A DNA stretch of 64,000 bases from Phormidium tenue FACHB-1050 (GCF_014696925.1 NZ_JACJQY010000003.1:174126-238125), one strand, 5' to 3'; counted from the stretch's first letter, positions 9,854 to 21,233 are shown. The notes: generated from the sequence alone by a model not told the origin. Translations and numbers: made by a program.

Positions 9854-10204
9854 ATGAAAAGTACAATCGTCGCCACATTTTTAGCCATTTCGGGTTTCGC
9901 CATTTCAGGTTTTGCATTCGCTACATCAGCTAATGCTCAAACAGCGATCGTCGCCGCTCTCTATCAAAACCCTACTGCTCCTCAAACCGAAGTTCGTTAT
10001 GACAGTGCTGCTACTAGCACCAATCAAATTATCCTTGCGGTCAATAGCACTCCTGAAGTAATGGCGATCGCGTACAACTTGGTTACTGGTGATAGTTACG
10101 ATCGCATCGTAACTGTGAGCCACAAAGATAGTCTTGCTTGCTTAGTAAGTGGCAACGGCTCTGTTGATGGTGCTGTTATGTGTGGATTCATCGACTACGA
10201 ATAA
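9854..10204 (+). CDS. Small secreted hypothetical protein
   Basis: 116-aa ORF with signal peptide (MKSTIVATFLAISGFAISGFAFATSANAQ), followed by a terminator-like hairpin. Confidence 0.7.
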   Translation: MKSTIVATFLAISGFAISGFAFATSANAQTAIVAALYQNPTAPQTEVRYDSAATSTNQIILAVNSTPEVMAIAYNLVTGDSYDRIVTVSHKDSLACLVSGNGSVDGAVMCGFIDYE

Positions 10205-10233
10205 GAAAAAGGACGCGAAGCGTCCTTTTTCTT
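10203..10233. terminator. Bidirectional hairpin terminator
   Basis: aagaaaaaggacgcgaagcgtcctttttctt between convergent genes. Confidence 0.85.
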
Positions 10234-10236
10234 GAT

Positions 10237-10740
10237 TTAGGCAATATTGGCGTTATTTTTAAGTTCGTTTAGCTTTTGCAGTCCAAACTGAGCGCGTTTA
10301 ATTTTTTTTTCGCATAATTCTTCAATATCAGTACGCGCAATTTCAAGCCCGTTTTGCGTATCTGTGGCTCGATCAAAAAATACAATGCTGTCCACCTGTT
10401 TCATCCCAATTAGGCGAAACAGCATATCAATTACGTTATATTCTCCACATTCGAGATTTTCGTCATTTAATCGCAATCGGTCAATATTGGCTGGAGTGCG
10501 ATCGCAGTAGGCATAAATCGTCGTTTTTTCCAGTTCAGGATTGTCATGATTGCTAAGCGGTGTGAGTAACCAACCACCTTCAATATCTTGAATCACAAAA
10601 TAAATTGTATGTTTAAGATTTTGGGCGATCGCCTTTAGTACTGACGCAATCAAACTAACTGCGCTAGCCGTTTCTTCATCGGGGGTACTCTGAACTAATA
10701 AAGCAACTTGGCGATCCAGAATTTGATCTTTAGTTTGCAT
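10237..10740 (-). CDS. Conserved hypothetical protein
   Basis: 167-aa ORF, bounded by a hairpin at its 3' end. Confidence 0.7.
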   Translation of the reverse strand: MQTKDQILDRQVALLVQSTPDEETASAVSLIASVLKAIAQNLKHTIYFVIQDIEGGWLLTPLSNHDNPELEKTTIYAYCDRTPANIDRLRLNDENLECGEYNVIDMLFRLIGMKQVDSIVFFDRATDTQNGLEIARTDIEELCEKKIKRAQFGLQKLNELKNNANIA

Positions 10741-10780
10741 GAATCTTTAGTTAACTTTGATCGTGATTAATATCTTGAAT

Positions 10781-10821
10781 TTAGATGATTGAGCCGCGCT
10801 CTGCGCGGCTCAATCATCTAA
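10781..10821. terminator. 41-bp perfect palindrome
   Basis: ttagatgattgagccgcg ctctg cgcggctcaatcatctaa; contains stop of 10818-11543. Confidence 0.8.
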
Positions 10822-11543
10822 ATATTATTGGCTGATCTCTGAAGTGCAGGTTTGGCTGTAATTGATTGCAATGATTCTAAAGTCTCAAAAATTGCCTCAC
10901 GCATAGTTGTCTCGGTTTCGCGATTTAGCAATACTTGGCAATAATCAGCGATCGCCCGTTCTTGAGCAGCAGGCAACCGATTATCTTGAACATATTGATT
11001 GATTTTCTTAATGGCAATCAGTCTTGCTAGATCGTCATTTACTGCTAGCTGAGCAATAAGCTGATCAAAATTATTTTGTTGACGTTGCAACCATTGGCTA
11101 AAAGCTTGACGTACGAGCAACACTAAAATCCCTAAAGTTGCGACAAGCTGCAAAATGTTGGCTGACGCTAACCAATGATTTTCTTGGTTAGACCATACAG
11201 CTAATACTGTATAGGTCAAAAAAACAGTGACCGTGCCGCTCGCGACTGATAAAGGTAAGTGGCGATAGGGACTTTGCAAAAACTTCTGAATGCGCCACAA
11301 AATCACATTCCAGTTCCAGTCCTGTATTATATAGACCGCAGTCATGGCAAAGATCCCCGCACTAGTTGCCGCGATTAGCTGCCAATTCCACAGTAGCAAC
11401 ATCACCAAAAAAATCGCCAACAAAGCCCATACTGGCAACCCTTGCTCACGGGCAAGCCCACGCCAAAGCGATCGCATTAATTGTTGAGCTTGCGATGGGG
11501 ATGCAGTTGATTCTTGTTCTGAATGATGTGAAGTTTTGACCAC
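10818..11543 (-). CDS. Hypothetical membrane protein
   Basis: 241-aa ORF with several TM helices and a soluble C-terminus; stop codon lies inside a palindrome. Confidence 0.72.
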   Translation of the reverse strand: MVKTSHHSEQESTASPSQAQQLMRSLWRGLAREQGLPVWALLAIFLVMLLLWNWQLIAATSAGIFAMTAVYIIQDWNWNVILWRIQKFLQSPYRHLPLSVASGTVTVFLTYTVLAVWSNQENHWLASANILQLVATLGILVLLVRQAFSQWLQRQQNNFDQLIAQLAVNDDLARLIAIKKINQYVQDNRLPAAQERAIADYCQVLLNRETETTMREAIFETLESLQSITAKPALQRSANNI

Positions 11544-11636
11544 TGATTGCCACTTATATCCCTAAGGACTGTAATAGCTACTTTACAGGATTTTAGTTAA
11601 AAAAGGTGAGAGCGCTTAAGCACATCTCACCTTTTT

Positions 11637-13406
11637 TCATTTAGCAGGTTTCTTGTACATGTTTTGCAAGCTGAGTAGCCCTACACCGCCCGTGACGAGA
11701 AACACCCCAAATAGCTGGATAAAATCTAGTTTGTTTCCCAAGATTGTGTAGGCTAGGAACGTGGTAAAGACGGGACCACTAGCACTCACAATCGATGCTT
11801 GCGCTGCACCCATTAGCTTTGTACCAAAGCTGGTCAGCAAATAACCCCCTAAAGTCGTTAGTGCAATCAAGAAGCACATAAATATAAGTGAGCTATTAAA
11901 GGAAATCGAAGCCAAGGTGAATGGTAATGTCCCAAAGCAGAGCAGCAAAATAATTGCAAAGTTAATTGAAGTAAAAGAAACAGGATTTAGTTGTTTAAAG
12001 CAAGCCTGAGAGGTAATGATATATCCCGCGAAAGAAATTCCTGAAAGCATTGCTGCAATTACCCCCCACGTATCAGGTTTTGTTACTCCAAAAATGTTGT
12101 AGGTAAGCATAATGCCTACATAAATCACTCCAATTACAAACCAGCGTTCTTTGCTAGGGCGATCGCCAAATAGCATCCAAGCCATCAAAACTGTAACCGT
12201 CGGGAAGATGAAAAACAGGGTGACGGCTAGTCCGGGGTTCAAAATGCCTAGAGCTACATAAATGAATGCAAAAGAGGCAAATTGCAGTAAAGCGCTGAAG
12301 GCAACCCGCCAGAATAATAATCTACGACCGGGTGTGAGCAATTGCTGAAAGTCTCGTAATACATCTACCCGAAAAATAAGCTTAGCTACTATCCACATAA
12401 TTGGTGTTGCGAATAGCATTCGCAACAGTAACAACATGAAGGAGTTGGGGACGGTGGCTTTAATCAATCCCCCAAAACTAAACATCCCAAAAATACTGGA
12501 GTTGGAGAAAATCACCCTTACCAAAATATTTTGCAAGGACAAAACCACTGAAGCGCCCAATACTAAGATAAATCCTAACCACCAATCATTGAGACGCTTA
12601 GTTGGTTGAGCTATGGGAGGGGCTGTCTCTAGAGAGTTAAATGGTTCGGTCGGATCACCTACATATGGGCGAGTGTCATTTGAGTCATATTGCCTAAATT
12701 GACTACTGTTGAATGTAGGGATCTGAATTTGCCCATAGTTAGCATTGCCATTAGGAATAGTAGGCGCTGCACTACTGCCATTAGTGCCGATCGCTCCTGC
12801 AAAACCAGATGTCCCCGTGAAGTTGACTGGTGGATTACTGCCTAGGCTCCCACCTGTGTAGCGATCGCCCGATGATCGCCGCAAGTATTCATCAATTCTT
12901 TCAACAAGCGCCGAGAGCATCAACTCGCCTTGTTGTCGTTGTGTATACATACGTTGCATCTGATCATCAAGATCTCGCTGATATGTATCCACATCCCGTT
13001 GTAAAGACTGAAAAGTGGCTCGAATAGCACCATCAAGATTAAGCATTAACTGCTCAAAATTCTCAGAATGATCATTGAGTACCTTTGAGTTAGTAACGAT
13101 CACATCATTTTTTAAGTGATAGGTGATCGCTTGGGCAAGTTGCTCGATCCATTGTTGGCGCTGGATTTCTTGCTGATTCATGCCTTGCTGCGCGACAGTT
13201 AGCACCTCTAGCTCTTTGCGTTGAGACTGGAGTCGCTGAATATCATCAGTTAAGGCATTTTTTTGAGCTTGTAAAATCAAAATTTCACGGCTGAGCTTGC
13301 CCAAGATATTTGCCCGCAGATCAGACAAGTCCTTGGTGACTCCCGCGAGGGTCTGCTCGTAATTACTATTACTACGAATATTATTGCTCTCCATTGAAGA
13401 AATCAC
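11637..13406 (-). CDS. EamA/DMT-family transporter with an N-terminal coiled-coil region
   Basis: 589-aa ORF: about 270 aa coiled-coil and low-complexity N-terminus, then ~10 TM DMT/EamA-type region. Confidence 0.83.
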   Translation of the reverse strand: MISSMESNNIRSNSNYEQTLAGVTKDLSDLRANILGKLSREILILQAQKNALTDDIQRLQSQRKELEVLTVAQQGMNQQEIQRQQWIEQLAQAITYHLKNDVIVTNSKVLNDHSENFEQLMLNLDGAIRATFQSLQRDVDTYQRDLDDQMQRMYTQRQQGELMLSALVERIDEYLRRSSGDRYTGGSLGSNPPVNFTGTSGFAGAIGTNGSSAAPTIPNGNANYGQIQIPTFNSSQFRQYDSNDTRPYVGDPTEPFNSLETAPPIAQPTKRLNDWWLGFILVLGASVVLSLQNILVRVIFSNSSIFGMFSFGGLIKATVPNSFMLLLLRMLFATPIMWIVAKLIFRVDVLRDFQQLLTPGRRLLFWRVAFSALLQFASFAFIYVALGILNPGLAVTLFFIFPTVTVLMAWMLFGDRPSKERWFVIGVIYVGIMLTYNIFGVTKPDTWGVIAAMLSGISFAGYIITSQACFKQLNPVSFTSINFAIILLLCFGTLPFTLASISFNSSLIFMCFLIALTTLGGYLLTSFGTKLMGAAQASIVSASGPVFTTFLAYTILGNKLDFIQLFGVFLVTGGVGLLSLQNMYKKPAK

Positions 13407-13567
13407 CTCGTAACAATGCCATCTGAAATAACGCTAGGGACTAAGTTTGGCACTAATTTTTTAATTGGCTTAATTGGTTGCGTCTAGTTTGCGAACTTTA
13501 TAGCACTAATTTGAGCATCTGACATATTTAGTTTTATTTGTTGATCAAAAAAATGTTTATAGCAGTC

Positions 13568-13624
13568 TCAAAAAACAAAGGAAAGTTGCGGCGCTTCGCG
13601 CCGCAACTTTCCTTTGTTTTTTGA
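13568..13624. repeat. 57-bp perfect palindrome
   Basis: tcaaaaaacaaaggaaagttgcggcgc ttc gcgccgcaactttcctttgttttttga. Confidence 0.85.
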
Positions 13625-13665
13625 ATTCGGGAGAGTGTTTAGGAGATGCATAGCTTTCTAGATAA

Positions 13666-16600
13666 TTAAGCTTCAGCTTTGGCAAGATGCATAATGTCAA
13701 GCCACTCGATCAAACTATCAAGTTGTTTGTCGTGAGATAGTGTGCCTAAGCCTCGCACGGTGACATTACCTAGACTATAAACAAAGCGCGATCGCAGGTG
13801 GCTCGGTAAATGCTCATGGAGGAGTTTCCATGCTGGCTCTTCCATCTTAGACTCTAGGACAACATGTTGCTTACCTTCTGGCTTAATCCGCGAGAACCCA
13901 ATCCGCTTAGCGATCAGTTTTAATTCCATAACTTTTAAAAGTTGCATAGCAGGGGCGGGGACATTTCCATAGCAGTCTTTCCACTCTTCGATGATTTGGG
14001 TGAGTTCGCGGCGAGAACTTACGGAGGCTACGGCTCGGTATGCACTCATTTTGCGATCGCCATCGGGAATATATTCCGCAGGGATAAAGGCGGTAATTGG
14101 CAAATCTACTTGTGTATCATCGACTTCAGGGATTTCTGAGCCACGTATTTCGGCGATCGCTTCTTGCAGCATCTCCATATATAAATCAAAGCCAATCGTG
14201 TTGATTTGTCCCGACTGCTCAGAGCCTAAGAGATTGCCCACGCCGCGAATTTCCATATCGCGCATGGCTAACTGATAGCCTGAACCGAGGTGGGTAAATT
14301 CTTGAATTGCTTTGAGACGTTTGCGAGCGACATCAGTTAGCTCACCTTTTTCTTGATAAAACAACCAAGCATGGGCTTGAATGCCAGCCCGACCAACCCG
14401 ACCACGCAATTGATAAAGCTGCGCGAGTCCAAATCTTTGGGCATCTTCAATAATGATCGTGTTGACTCGGGGAATGTCTAGCCCTGATTCGATAATTGTG
14501 GTGCAGATCATCATGTCGGCTTCGCCACTGTTGAAACTGAGCATCGTTGCTTCTAGTTCTGATTCGGGCATCTGTCCGTGGGCGATCGCCATGCGTACCG
14601 ATGGCAACATTTCATGGACTCGCGCCGACACTTCCTCAATATCATCAATGCGCGACACCACATAAAAGATCTGACCACCGCGATCGAGTTCCTGTCGAAT
14701 TGCGGCGCGAACTAGCTCAAGGTTATAACGCGATAAATGTGTCATGATTGAGCGTCTTGATGGTGGTGGGGTCGTAATCAGGCTCATTTCGCGCACGCCA
14801 GACATAGCCATATATAGGGTTCTAGGAATGGGTGTGGCGGATAGTGTAAGAACATCAACTTCCGTTTTCATGGTTTTGATCTTCTCTTTTTGGGCAACCC
14901 CAAAGCGCTGCTCTTCATCAATGACCAATAGCCCTAAATCTTTAAATTCCACATCTTTAGATAGAAGTTGATGCGTACCGACAACAATATCCAGTTCCCC
15001 AGTTTTCAGCTTGCGACAAATTTCTCTCTTCTCAGATGTGGTGCGGAAACGATTAAGCAGCGCAATATTTACAGGATAGGCGGCATAGCGCTCTTGCAAA
15101 CTGTGATAGTGCTGCTGTGCGAGAATCGTGGTCGGAACCAGCAATGCCGCTTGTTTTCCTGTTGTCACGGCTTTAAAAATTGTGCGGATAGCAACTTCGG
15201 TTTTGCCAAAGCCCACATCGCCGCAGACAAGTCGATCCATTGGGCGTGAACTTTCCATATCTTGCTTCACATCCTGAGTTGCCTTCAATTGGTCAGGTGT
15301 CGCTTGGTAAGGAAAAGAATCTTCCATTTCCTGTTGCCAAGGATTATCAGGCGGGAAAGCATATCCTACCTGCTGCGATCGCTTGGCGTAAAGTTCTAGT
15401 AAATCAAAAGCGATTTTCTTAATCGCTTTCTTTGCTTTAGCTGTGGTATTTGTCCATGTTTTGCCCGTCATTTTGTGCAATTCGGGCTTGCCTTCATTCA
15501 TGCCCCGATAACGCGACAGAATTGACATCTGATCGACGACTACGCGCAATAATCCATCGGCATATTTGAGAACTAAGTATTCGCGAGTTTCATTATTGAC
15601 CGTCAATTTTTCTAATTTGATAAACTGTCCCACGCCATGATTTTTGTGAACAACATAGTCTCCTGCGGAGAGTTTATTGAGATCTACTTGTTTCGAAACT
15701 GCCCTGCGACGTTTGCGAACATAGTTGGGAGTACCCAAGGCGTGTTGTCCAAAAAACTCGCGATCGCTGATCACCACAATTCGATAAGTAGGCAGCACAA
15801 AGCCTTGAATTTCAGCAATGCCCGAATATTTCAAAGCAACGGCAATGCGGAGGTTGTGGGTTTTGTCTATCGCAGGATAATCGCGAACATTGGGAATAAA
15901 TTGGGCTTGGCAATCATGTTCTTGCAACAGTGCTACTGTGCGCGAAGGTTGGGCAGAGATGAGAATGATTTTATACTTCTGTTCGCGGTAGTCACGGATA
16001 GTTTGGGCGATTTTGCCGAACTGATGGGGAATTGCAGGAATCGACCGACTCGACATATTCACGCCGCGATTTTCTTCTCCTAGTTCAAATAATTCGAGGC
16101 GATCAAATTTGGTGATTTGTTCTAAACATTCAGCAAAGGAGCGATGGAGTTTGCCCTCTCCCCCAGACCCTCTCCCACTGGGAGTGGGTAGTAGGGAGTA
16201 AATCTGTTCGGCGGATTCGTACCAGCGATCGCAATGCGCTTTGCATTGGTCGATCTCATCAATTACAACCAAACAGTTTTCTGAAGTTGGTAAATAATCT
16301 AATAGAGAAGCTGTAGATTTGGGATGGACTGCAAACCCCTGAACGCTAAATTCATCTTCTAGATTGCTATCATTTGCTGGTAGGTTGCCTAAAATATGCC
16401 CATAGCTAATCGGCGCTAACATCACCGAGGGAATGCTATCGAGTGGTCTTTGGGTGGAAGGCTCAAATTCACGAATTCGTTCTATTTCATCGCCAAACCA
16501 ATCAATCCGTACAGGCATTTCACTGGAAACAGGAAAAATGTCAATAATATCGCCACGTCTTCCCCATTGTCCTTCTGTCTCGACCGTTGATGTATGCTCA

Positions 16601-17106
16601 TAGCCCATCAGAGTCAGGTTCTCTGACATGTCCTTAAGCGTAATCTCTGTACCAACTTCCAAGGATAAGCAATATTCTCTAAATTCTTCAGGACTGGGTA
16701 AATGGGGTTGGAGGGCGCGATCGGTTGCGACGATCGCTACTTTTTTCTTTTCTCCTTCCCGTTCATCCCAGTTGACTAAATCCGCCAAAATCTGCATTTG
16801 TCCCCAAACGACCTCTGACTCAGGTGCATAGGGTTCGTAGGGCAGGACATCAGAAGTGGGATAAAAATGTACAGTCTGCCAACCCATAGTATCTAGTTGT
16901 ACCGACCAGCGACCTGCCTCTTCGATCGTGGCAGCAATAACTAACATCAGCCGTTCTTGCTTTTGGCTCAGGGTCGAACTAACCAGCCCTTTGCCGACTC
17001 GTGATAAACCCGAAAGCGTGAGTTGATGCGATCGCACCAATTTACTCTCTAGTTCATCAGTGAGAGGCGATCGGATTAAAGAACGAATTACTGAGGAAAA
17101 TGGCAT
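13666..17106 (-). CDS. mfd: Transcription-repair coupling factor
   Basis: 1146-aa ORF with RecG-like helicase motifs ([62 protein letters not shown]) and RNAP-interacting domain. Confidence 0.96.
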   Translation of the reverse strand: MPFSSVIRSLIRSPLTDELESKLVRSHQLTLSGLSRVGKGLVSSTLSQKQERLMLVIAATIEEAGRWSVQLDTMGWQTVHFYPTSDVLPYEPYAPESEVVWGQMQILADLVNWDEREGEKKKVAIVATDRALQPHLPSPEEFREYCLSLEVGTEITLKDMSENLTLMGYEHTSTVETEGQWGRRGDIIDIFPVSSEMPVRIDWFGDEIERIREFEPSTQRPLDSIPSVMLAPISYGHILGNLPANDSNLEDEFSVQGFAVHPKSTASLLDYLPTSENCLVVIDEIDQCKAHCDRWYESAEQIYSLLPTPSGRGSGGEGKLHRSFAECLEQITKFDRLELFELGEENRGVNMSSRSIPAIPHQFGKIAQTIRDYREQKYKIILISAQPSRTVALLQEHDCQAQFIPNVRDYPAIDKTHNLRIAVALKYSGIAEIQGFVLPTYRIVVISDREFFGQHALGTPNYVRKRRRAVSKQVDLNKLSAGDYVVHKNHGVGQFIKLEKLTVNNETREYLVLKYADGLLRVVVDQMSILSRYRGMNEGKPELHKMTGKTWTNTTAKAKKAIKKIAFDLLELYAKRSQQVGYAFPPDNPWQQEMEDSFPYQATPDQLKATQDVKQDMESSRPMDRLVCGDVGFGKTEVAIRTIFKAVTTGKQAALLVPTTILAQQHYHSLQERYAAYPVNIALLNRFRTTSEKREICRKLKTGELDIVVGTHQLLSKDVEFKDLGLLVIDEEQRFGVAQKEKIKTMKTEVDVLTLSATPIPRTLYMAMSGVREMSLITTPPPSRRSIMTHLSRYNLELVRAAIRQELDRGGQIFYVVSRIDDIEEVSARVHEMLPSVRMAIAHGQMPESELEATMLSFNSGEADMMICTTIIESGLDIPRVNTIIIEDAQRFGLAQLYQLRGRVGRAGIQAHAWLFYQEKGELTDVARKRLKAIQEFTHLGSGYQLAMRDMEIRGVGNLLGSEQSGQINTIGFDLYMEMLQEAIAEIRGSEIPEVDDTQVDLPITAFIPAEYIPDGDRKMSAYRAVASVSSRRELTQIIEEWKDCYGNVPAPAMQLLKVMELKLIAKRIGFSRIKPEGKQHVVLESKMEEPAWKLLHEHLPSHLRSRFVYSLGNVTVRGLGTLSHDKQLDSLIEWLDIMHLAKAEA

Positions 17107-17223
17107 GGGCTAAAAGGCAATATTTGGAAATGGCAATACATCAGAGTTTAGCAATAATATTTAATCGTCTAGTGATGAAGGTTAAAATAAAAATATCTAT
17201 CGCCAACCTATTGTAATTAAGCC

Positions 17224-17787
17224 ATGATTGCTAATCCCAAATTTAATTACATATCTCCAGATGAATATCTCGAAATGGAGGAACAAAGTGATATCAAACA
17301 TGAATATATCGATGGATATGTTTATGCAATGGCTGGAGCAAACGATCCCCACGTTACGATCGCCTTGAATATGGCTTTTGCTGTCCGCAACCATTTGCGT
17401 GGATCTGGTTGCCGAGTTTATATGTCAGATATGAAAGCGCGGATAGATGCATTGAATCGATTCTACTATCCTGATGTGATGGTGACTTGTGATTTTAGAG
17501 ATACCCAAACTCCAAATCACAAGCGTTTTCCTAAACTAATTATCGAAGTTCTATCAAAATCTACGGAAGCATTTGATCGAGGTGATAAGTTTGCCGATTA
17601 TCAGCAACTAGATAGTTTAGAAGAATATGTTCTCGTAAATACAAAACGTCAACGAATTGATTGTTTTCGTAAAGAGGAGGGGCGCTGGTTTTTAGAAACA
17701 TATTCTGAAGAGCAAGAGAGTTTTCAACTATCAAGCATTAATTTTGAAGGCAAATTTAAAGATCTTTACGAAGACGTTAGTTTTTAA
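17224..17787 (+). CDS. Uma2-family (DUF820) PD-(D/E)XK nuclease-like protein
   Basis: 187-aa ORF; YISPDEYLEMEEQSDIKHEYIDGYVYAMAGA...YYPDVMVTC...LIIEVLSKSTEAFDRGDKFADYQQ. Confidence 0.9.
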   Translation: MIANPKFNYISPDEYLEMEEQSDIKHEYIDGYVYAMAGANDPHVTIALNMAFAVRNHLRGSGCRVYMSDMKARIDALNRFYYPDVMVTCDFRDTQTPNHKRFPKLIIEVLSKSTEAFDRGDKFADYQQLDSLEEYVLVNTKRQRIDCFRKEEGRWFLETYSEEQESFQLSSINFEGKFKDLYEDVSF

Positions 17788-17809
17788 GTAGCTCGGCATA
17801 GTTATAAAC

Positions 17810-17864
17810 AAAACCCAGATTGCCATGTCGCCCGCGTAGCGGGCGACATGGCAATCTGGGTTTT
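17810..17864. repeat. 55-bp palindrome family member (perfect)
   Basis: aaaacccagattgccatgtcgcccgc gta gcgggcgacatggcaatctgggtttt. Confidence 0.88.
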
Positions 17865-17906
17865 AAGTTTACTTATGCTTAACTACTTAAATAAAATTAT
17901 TGCAAT

Positions 17907-18527
17907 TTAGACGTTTACAAGCTGAGAAACTGATCTCAATGGTTCTAATAGTATTCCTAAAATCTTATCCACTTCGCTAACATAATACTCAATCGCATCA
18001 ATCTGGACTAAATTTTTTTCTAGCTTAATAAACCGCCAGTTCGTGCCACTAGTAACGCCCCCATAAATAATTGGGATTTTGTTATGATGCTGTTCGTTAA
18101 AGATTTGCGCCGCAACCATCGCCGCAATACATTGACCAACACCACCAAAAATATCTTCTCGCTTTGCCTCAATAATAATCACCACAGGAGATGTAATTTC
18201 CAACTGTTCTTCAGAACTACTCAATAAAAAATCACAGAACCCTGTCAATCCACGATCGCGATCAACTGTGAACTCTGAGCCAGAAAACAATGAAATCTTG
18301 TAGTTTAGTTGACGGCGAACTTCGCTCAAAATCTGAGCAATGATAAATTCTGATCGCGCTTTCTCAGTGCCAACTGCGATCGCAAAAGATAGATTTTCTT
18401 GAAGTAGTGTCGTCAAGATTTGGGATGGTGTAACTTTGGCTGTATCTACAAAAAGATTTGTCTTTTCGTCAATGGTTAACTGAAAAGCTTCTTTGACTTT
18501 GCTAAAGGTGAAGTCACTGTATGCCAT
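17907..18527 (-). CDS. Hypothetical protein, possible PD-(D/E)XK fold
   Basis: 206-aa ORF with GFCDFLLS...PVVIIIEAKRED...GQCIAAMVAAQIFN, resembling D-(X)n-ExK plus a Q motif. Confidence 0.7.
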   Translation of the reverse strand: MAYSDFTFSKVKEAFQLTIDEKTNLFVDTAKVTPSQILTTLLQENLSFAIAVGTEKARSEFIIAQILSEVRRQLNYKISLFSGSEFTVDRDRGLTGFCDFLLSSSEEQLEITSPVVIIIEAKREDIFGGVGQCIAAMVAAQIFNEQHHNKIPIIYGGVTSGTNWRFIKLEKNLVQIDAIEYYVSEVDKILGILLEPLRSVSQLVNV

Positions 18528-18658
18528 AAAAACCTACATTTTTTGTGATGCTCCTATTTTACTTGTATTGAGATCGTCAACATCTGTCTACCCGTGATGA
18601 AATGAAATCGCGATCGCAAGAAATGTAAAATAGGTTTAGCTCATATTGTCGTGAAACT

Positions 18659-21226
18659 ATGCCCGTACCCGTTGAACAGTTACTTAACTCCGAAATCCTC
18701 AAACCTGCTCGTTATTTAGGTAATGAGTTTGGCGCAGTGCATAAACCTTGGGAGCAGGCGATCGTGCGCTGGTCGCTGACCTATCCTGAAATTTATGAAG
18801 TAGGCGCGTCCAACTTGGGGCATATCATTCTTTACAGCATCATTAACTCTAAAGATGGTCAGCTATGCGATCGCGCTTATCTCCCTGCCCCTGACCTCTC
18901 CGCAAAATTACGTGAAACCAAGACAGATTTGTTTGCGGTGGAGTCCAAGCGATCGCTGCGGGACTTTGACATTTTAGGCTTTAGCCTCAGCTATGAACTA
19001 GGTGCAACCAATGTTTTAGAAATGTTTGACCTTGCCAATATTCCGATGACATGGCGTGAAAGGAGTGAATTGAGTATTGAGGAATGCCCATTAATTTTTG
19101 CAGGGGGTCAAACTGCCACTTCTAATCCTGAACCCTATGCTGACTTCTTTGATTTCTTTGCTCTCGGTGATGGAGAAGAACTATTACCTGAAATTGGAGA
19201 AGTTCTCAAAGCCGCTAAACTTGCAGGTAAAACTCGTCGTGAAACTTTACTAGATCTTGCCAATGAAGTTGATGGGGTTTACGTTCCAGAATTCTATGAT
19301 ATGGATGAGAAAACAGGCGCAGTCACTCCCAACCGTAGCGACGTTTCTCCCCGTGCATTGCGGCGGGTGGCTACACCAATGCCTGAGCATAGCATTGGCT
19401 TAGTTCCCCTTGTGGAAACCGTTCACGATCGCCTCGTCATCGAAATTAGAAGGGGCTGTACTCGCGGCTGTCGTTTTTGCCAACCAGGGATGCTCACCCG
19501 TCCCGCCCGTGATGTCGAACCCGAAAAGGTGGTTGACACGATTGAGAGAGCCATTCGAGAAACAGGATATAACGAATTTTCTTTGCTTTCCCTCTCTTGT
19601 TCCGATTATCTTGCGTTGCCATCGGTAGGCGTACAGATCAAGAATCGTTTTAAAGATGAACACGTTACCCTCTCTTTGCCTAGCCAAAGAGTCGATCGCT
19701 TTGATGAGAATATTGCCCATATGCTGCGTAGTGGCGATGGTCGTCAACAGGGACTGACATTTGCTCCTGAAGCTGGAACCCAGCGTCTGCGGGATGTTAT
19801 TAATAAGGGCTTGACCGATGAAGAGCTATTGCAAGGGGTGAAAACTGCCTATGTCGAAGGTTGGGATAAGGTCAAGCTCTACTTTATGATTGGCTTGCCG
19901 ACGGAAACCGATGAAGATGTGATTGGCATTGTCAATACGGTGGAATGGCTCCAAAATGAATGTTCGCAAAAGGGAAGGAAGAAGATTTCCTTTAACTTGA
20001 CTATTTCCAACTTTACACCCAAGCCCCATACGCCTTTCCAGTGGTTCACTGTCTCTAGTGGTGAGTTTGTGCGGAAGCAGCAATTGCTTCGCAAGGAATT
20101 TCGTCGCTTGAGTGGAGTGAAGGTGAACTACACCGAGGTTCGCATCAGTGCGATGGAGGATTTTGTTGGGCGGGGCGATCGCCGTTTGGGTAAAGTGCTG
20201 TATCGCGCATGGCAACTGGGTGCGGGTATGGACTCATGGTTTGAAAATACCGAAAAAGCTTTTGGTGCATGGACACAGGCGATCGCAGAGGCAGATCTGG
20301 TTTGGGATGCACCATCGCTAAAAATGGAGGATGCTTTACCTTGGGATCATATTGATACGGGTATCGATAAACAATGGCTGATCGAAGATTGGGAAAGAGC
20401 GATCGCGGCTCAGATTGTTCCTGACTGTTCCTTTGGTGGTTGTTCCCATTGTGGAGTCTGTGGTCCTGAATTTGGACATAACGAGGTGATTCCACCACCT
20501 GAAGTGCCGCCCATTTCTCTAGAGAAGCCCAAAGTACCGCCCAGAGTTCAACGTATTCGTCTCAAATTTGGCAAGCTAGGCGATATGAGTCTAATTTCTC
20601 ATCTAGACTTGCACCGATTCTTTCAACGTGCGGCTAGGCGTGCGGCTCTGCCCGTTGCTCATACTGAAGGTTTTAATCCTTTACCGCGTATTTCCATCGC
20701 GAAGGCTCTGCCCCTTGGTCAAACTAGTAGTGCTGAATTTGTGGATTTTGAGCTAACGGCAACTATACCCATTAAAGAATTTCAAGAACGCTTCAAAGCA
20801 GAATTAGATGCGGATCTGCCAATTTATGCGATCGAGGAAGTTCCTGTTCATGCGCCTTCTTTGGATGCGATGCTCGAAGTTGCTGAATATACGCTTACTT
20901 GTGCTTTTATTACGCCTAAGGAACGCAATGCGGCGGATATTATGGATTTACTAGAAGGTGCGAGTTATTGTGTGCTGGCGGCAACTTCGATCCAAATGCC
21001 AAAAGTCTCGAAATCAGGTCGTAATCAGATGCTGGAATTACGCGATCGCCTCTTTGCGATTAATGTAATTAACCCCGATCCTGAGTTGCCCAAAATCCAT
21101 TTTATGGGAAGTTGTAAGCCTGATAGCAATCTCAAACCTGAGTATGTGGTCTATATGATGAATAAGTATCTTGCCGAAGAAGATGAAATTAAATTAGTCA
21201 AGGTTCATCGCGAATCGATGCGTTAG
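18659..21226 (+). CDS. B12-binding-type radical SAM protein (TIGR03960-like) fused to TIGR03936-like C-terminal domain
   Basis: 855-aa ORF with EIRRGCTRGCRFCQPGM (CxxxCxxC context), LTFAPEAGTQRLRDVINKG, and C-terminal LKFGKLGDMSLISHLDLHRFFQRAARRA. Confidence 0.92.
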   Translation: MPVPVEQLLNSEILKPARYLGNEFGAVHKPWEQAIVRWSLTYPEIYEVGASNLGHIILYSIINSKDGQLCDRAYLPAPDLSAKLRETKTDLFAVESKRSLRDFDILGFSLSYELGATNVLEMFDLANIPMTWRERSELSIEECPLIFAGGQTATSNPEPYADFFDFFALGDGEELLPEIGEVLKAAKLAGKTRRETLLDLANEVDGVYVPEFYDMDEKTGAVTPNRSDVSPRALRRVATPMPEHSIGLVPLVETVHDRLVIEIRRGCTRGCRFCQPGMLTRPARDVEPEKVVDTIERAIRETGYNEFSLLSLSCSDYLALPSVGVQIKNRFKDEHVTLSLPSQRVDRFDENIAHMLRSGDGRQQGLTFAPEAGTQRLRDVINKGLTDEELLQGVKTAYVEGWDKVKLYFMIGLPTETDEDVIGIVNTVEWLQNECSQKGRKKISFNLTISNFTPKPHTPFQWFTVSSGEFVRKQQLLRKEFRRLSGVKVNYTEVRISAMEDFVGRGDRRLGKVLYRAWQLGAGMDSWFENTEKAFGAWTQAIAEADLVWDAPSLKMEDALPWDHIDTGIDKQWLIEDWERAIAAQIVPDCSFGGCSHCGVCGPEFGHNEVIPPPEVPPISLEKPKVPPRVQRIRLKFGKLGDMSLISHLDLHRFFQRAARRAALPVAHTEGFNPLPRISIAKALPLGQTSSAEFVDFELTATIPIKEFQERFKAELDADLPIYAIEEVPVHAPSLDAMLEVAEYTLTCAFITPKERNAADIMDLLEGASYCVLAATSIQMPKVSKSGRNQMLELRDRLFAINVINPDPELPKIHFMGSCKPDSNLKPEYVVYMMNKYLAEEDEIKLVKVHRESMR

Positions 21227-21233
21227 ACTAAGT

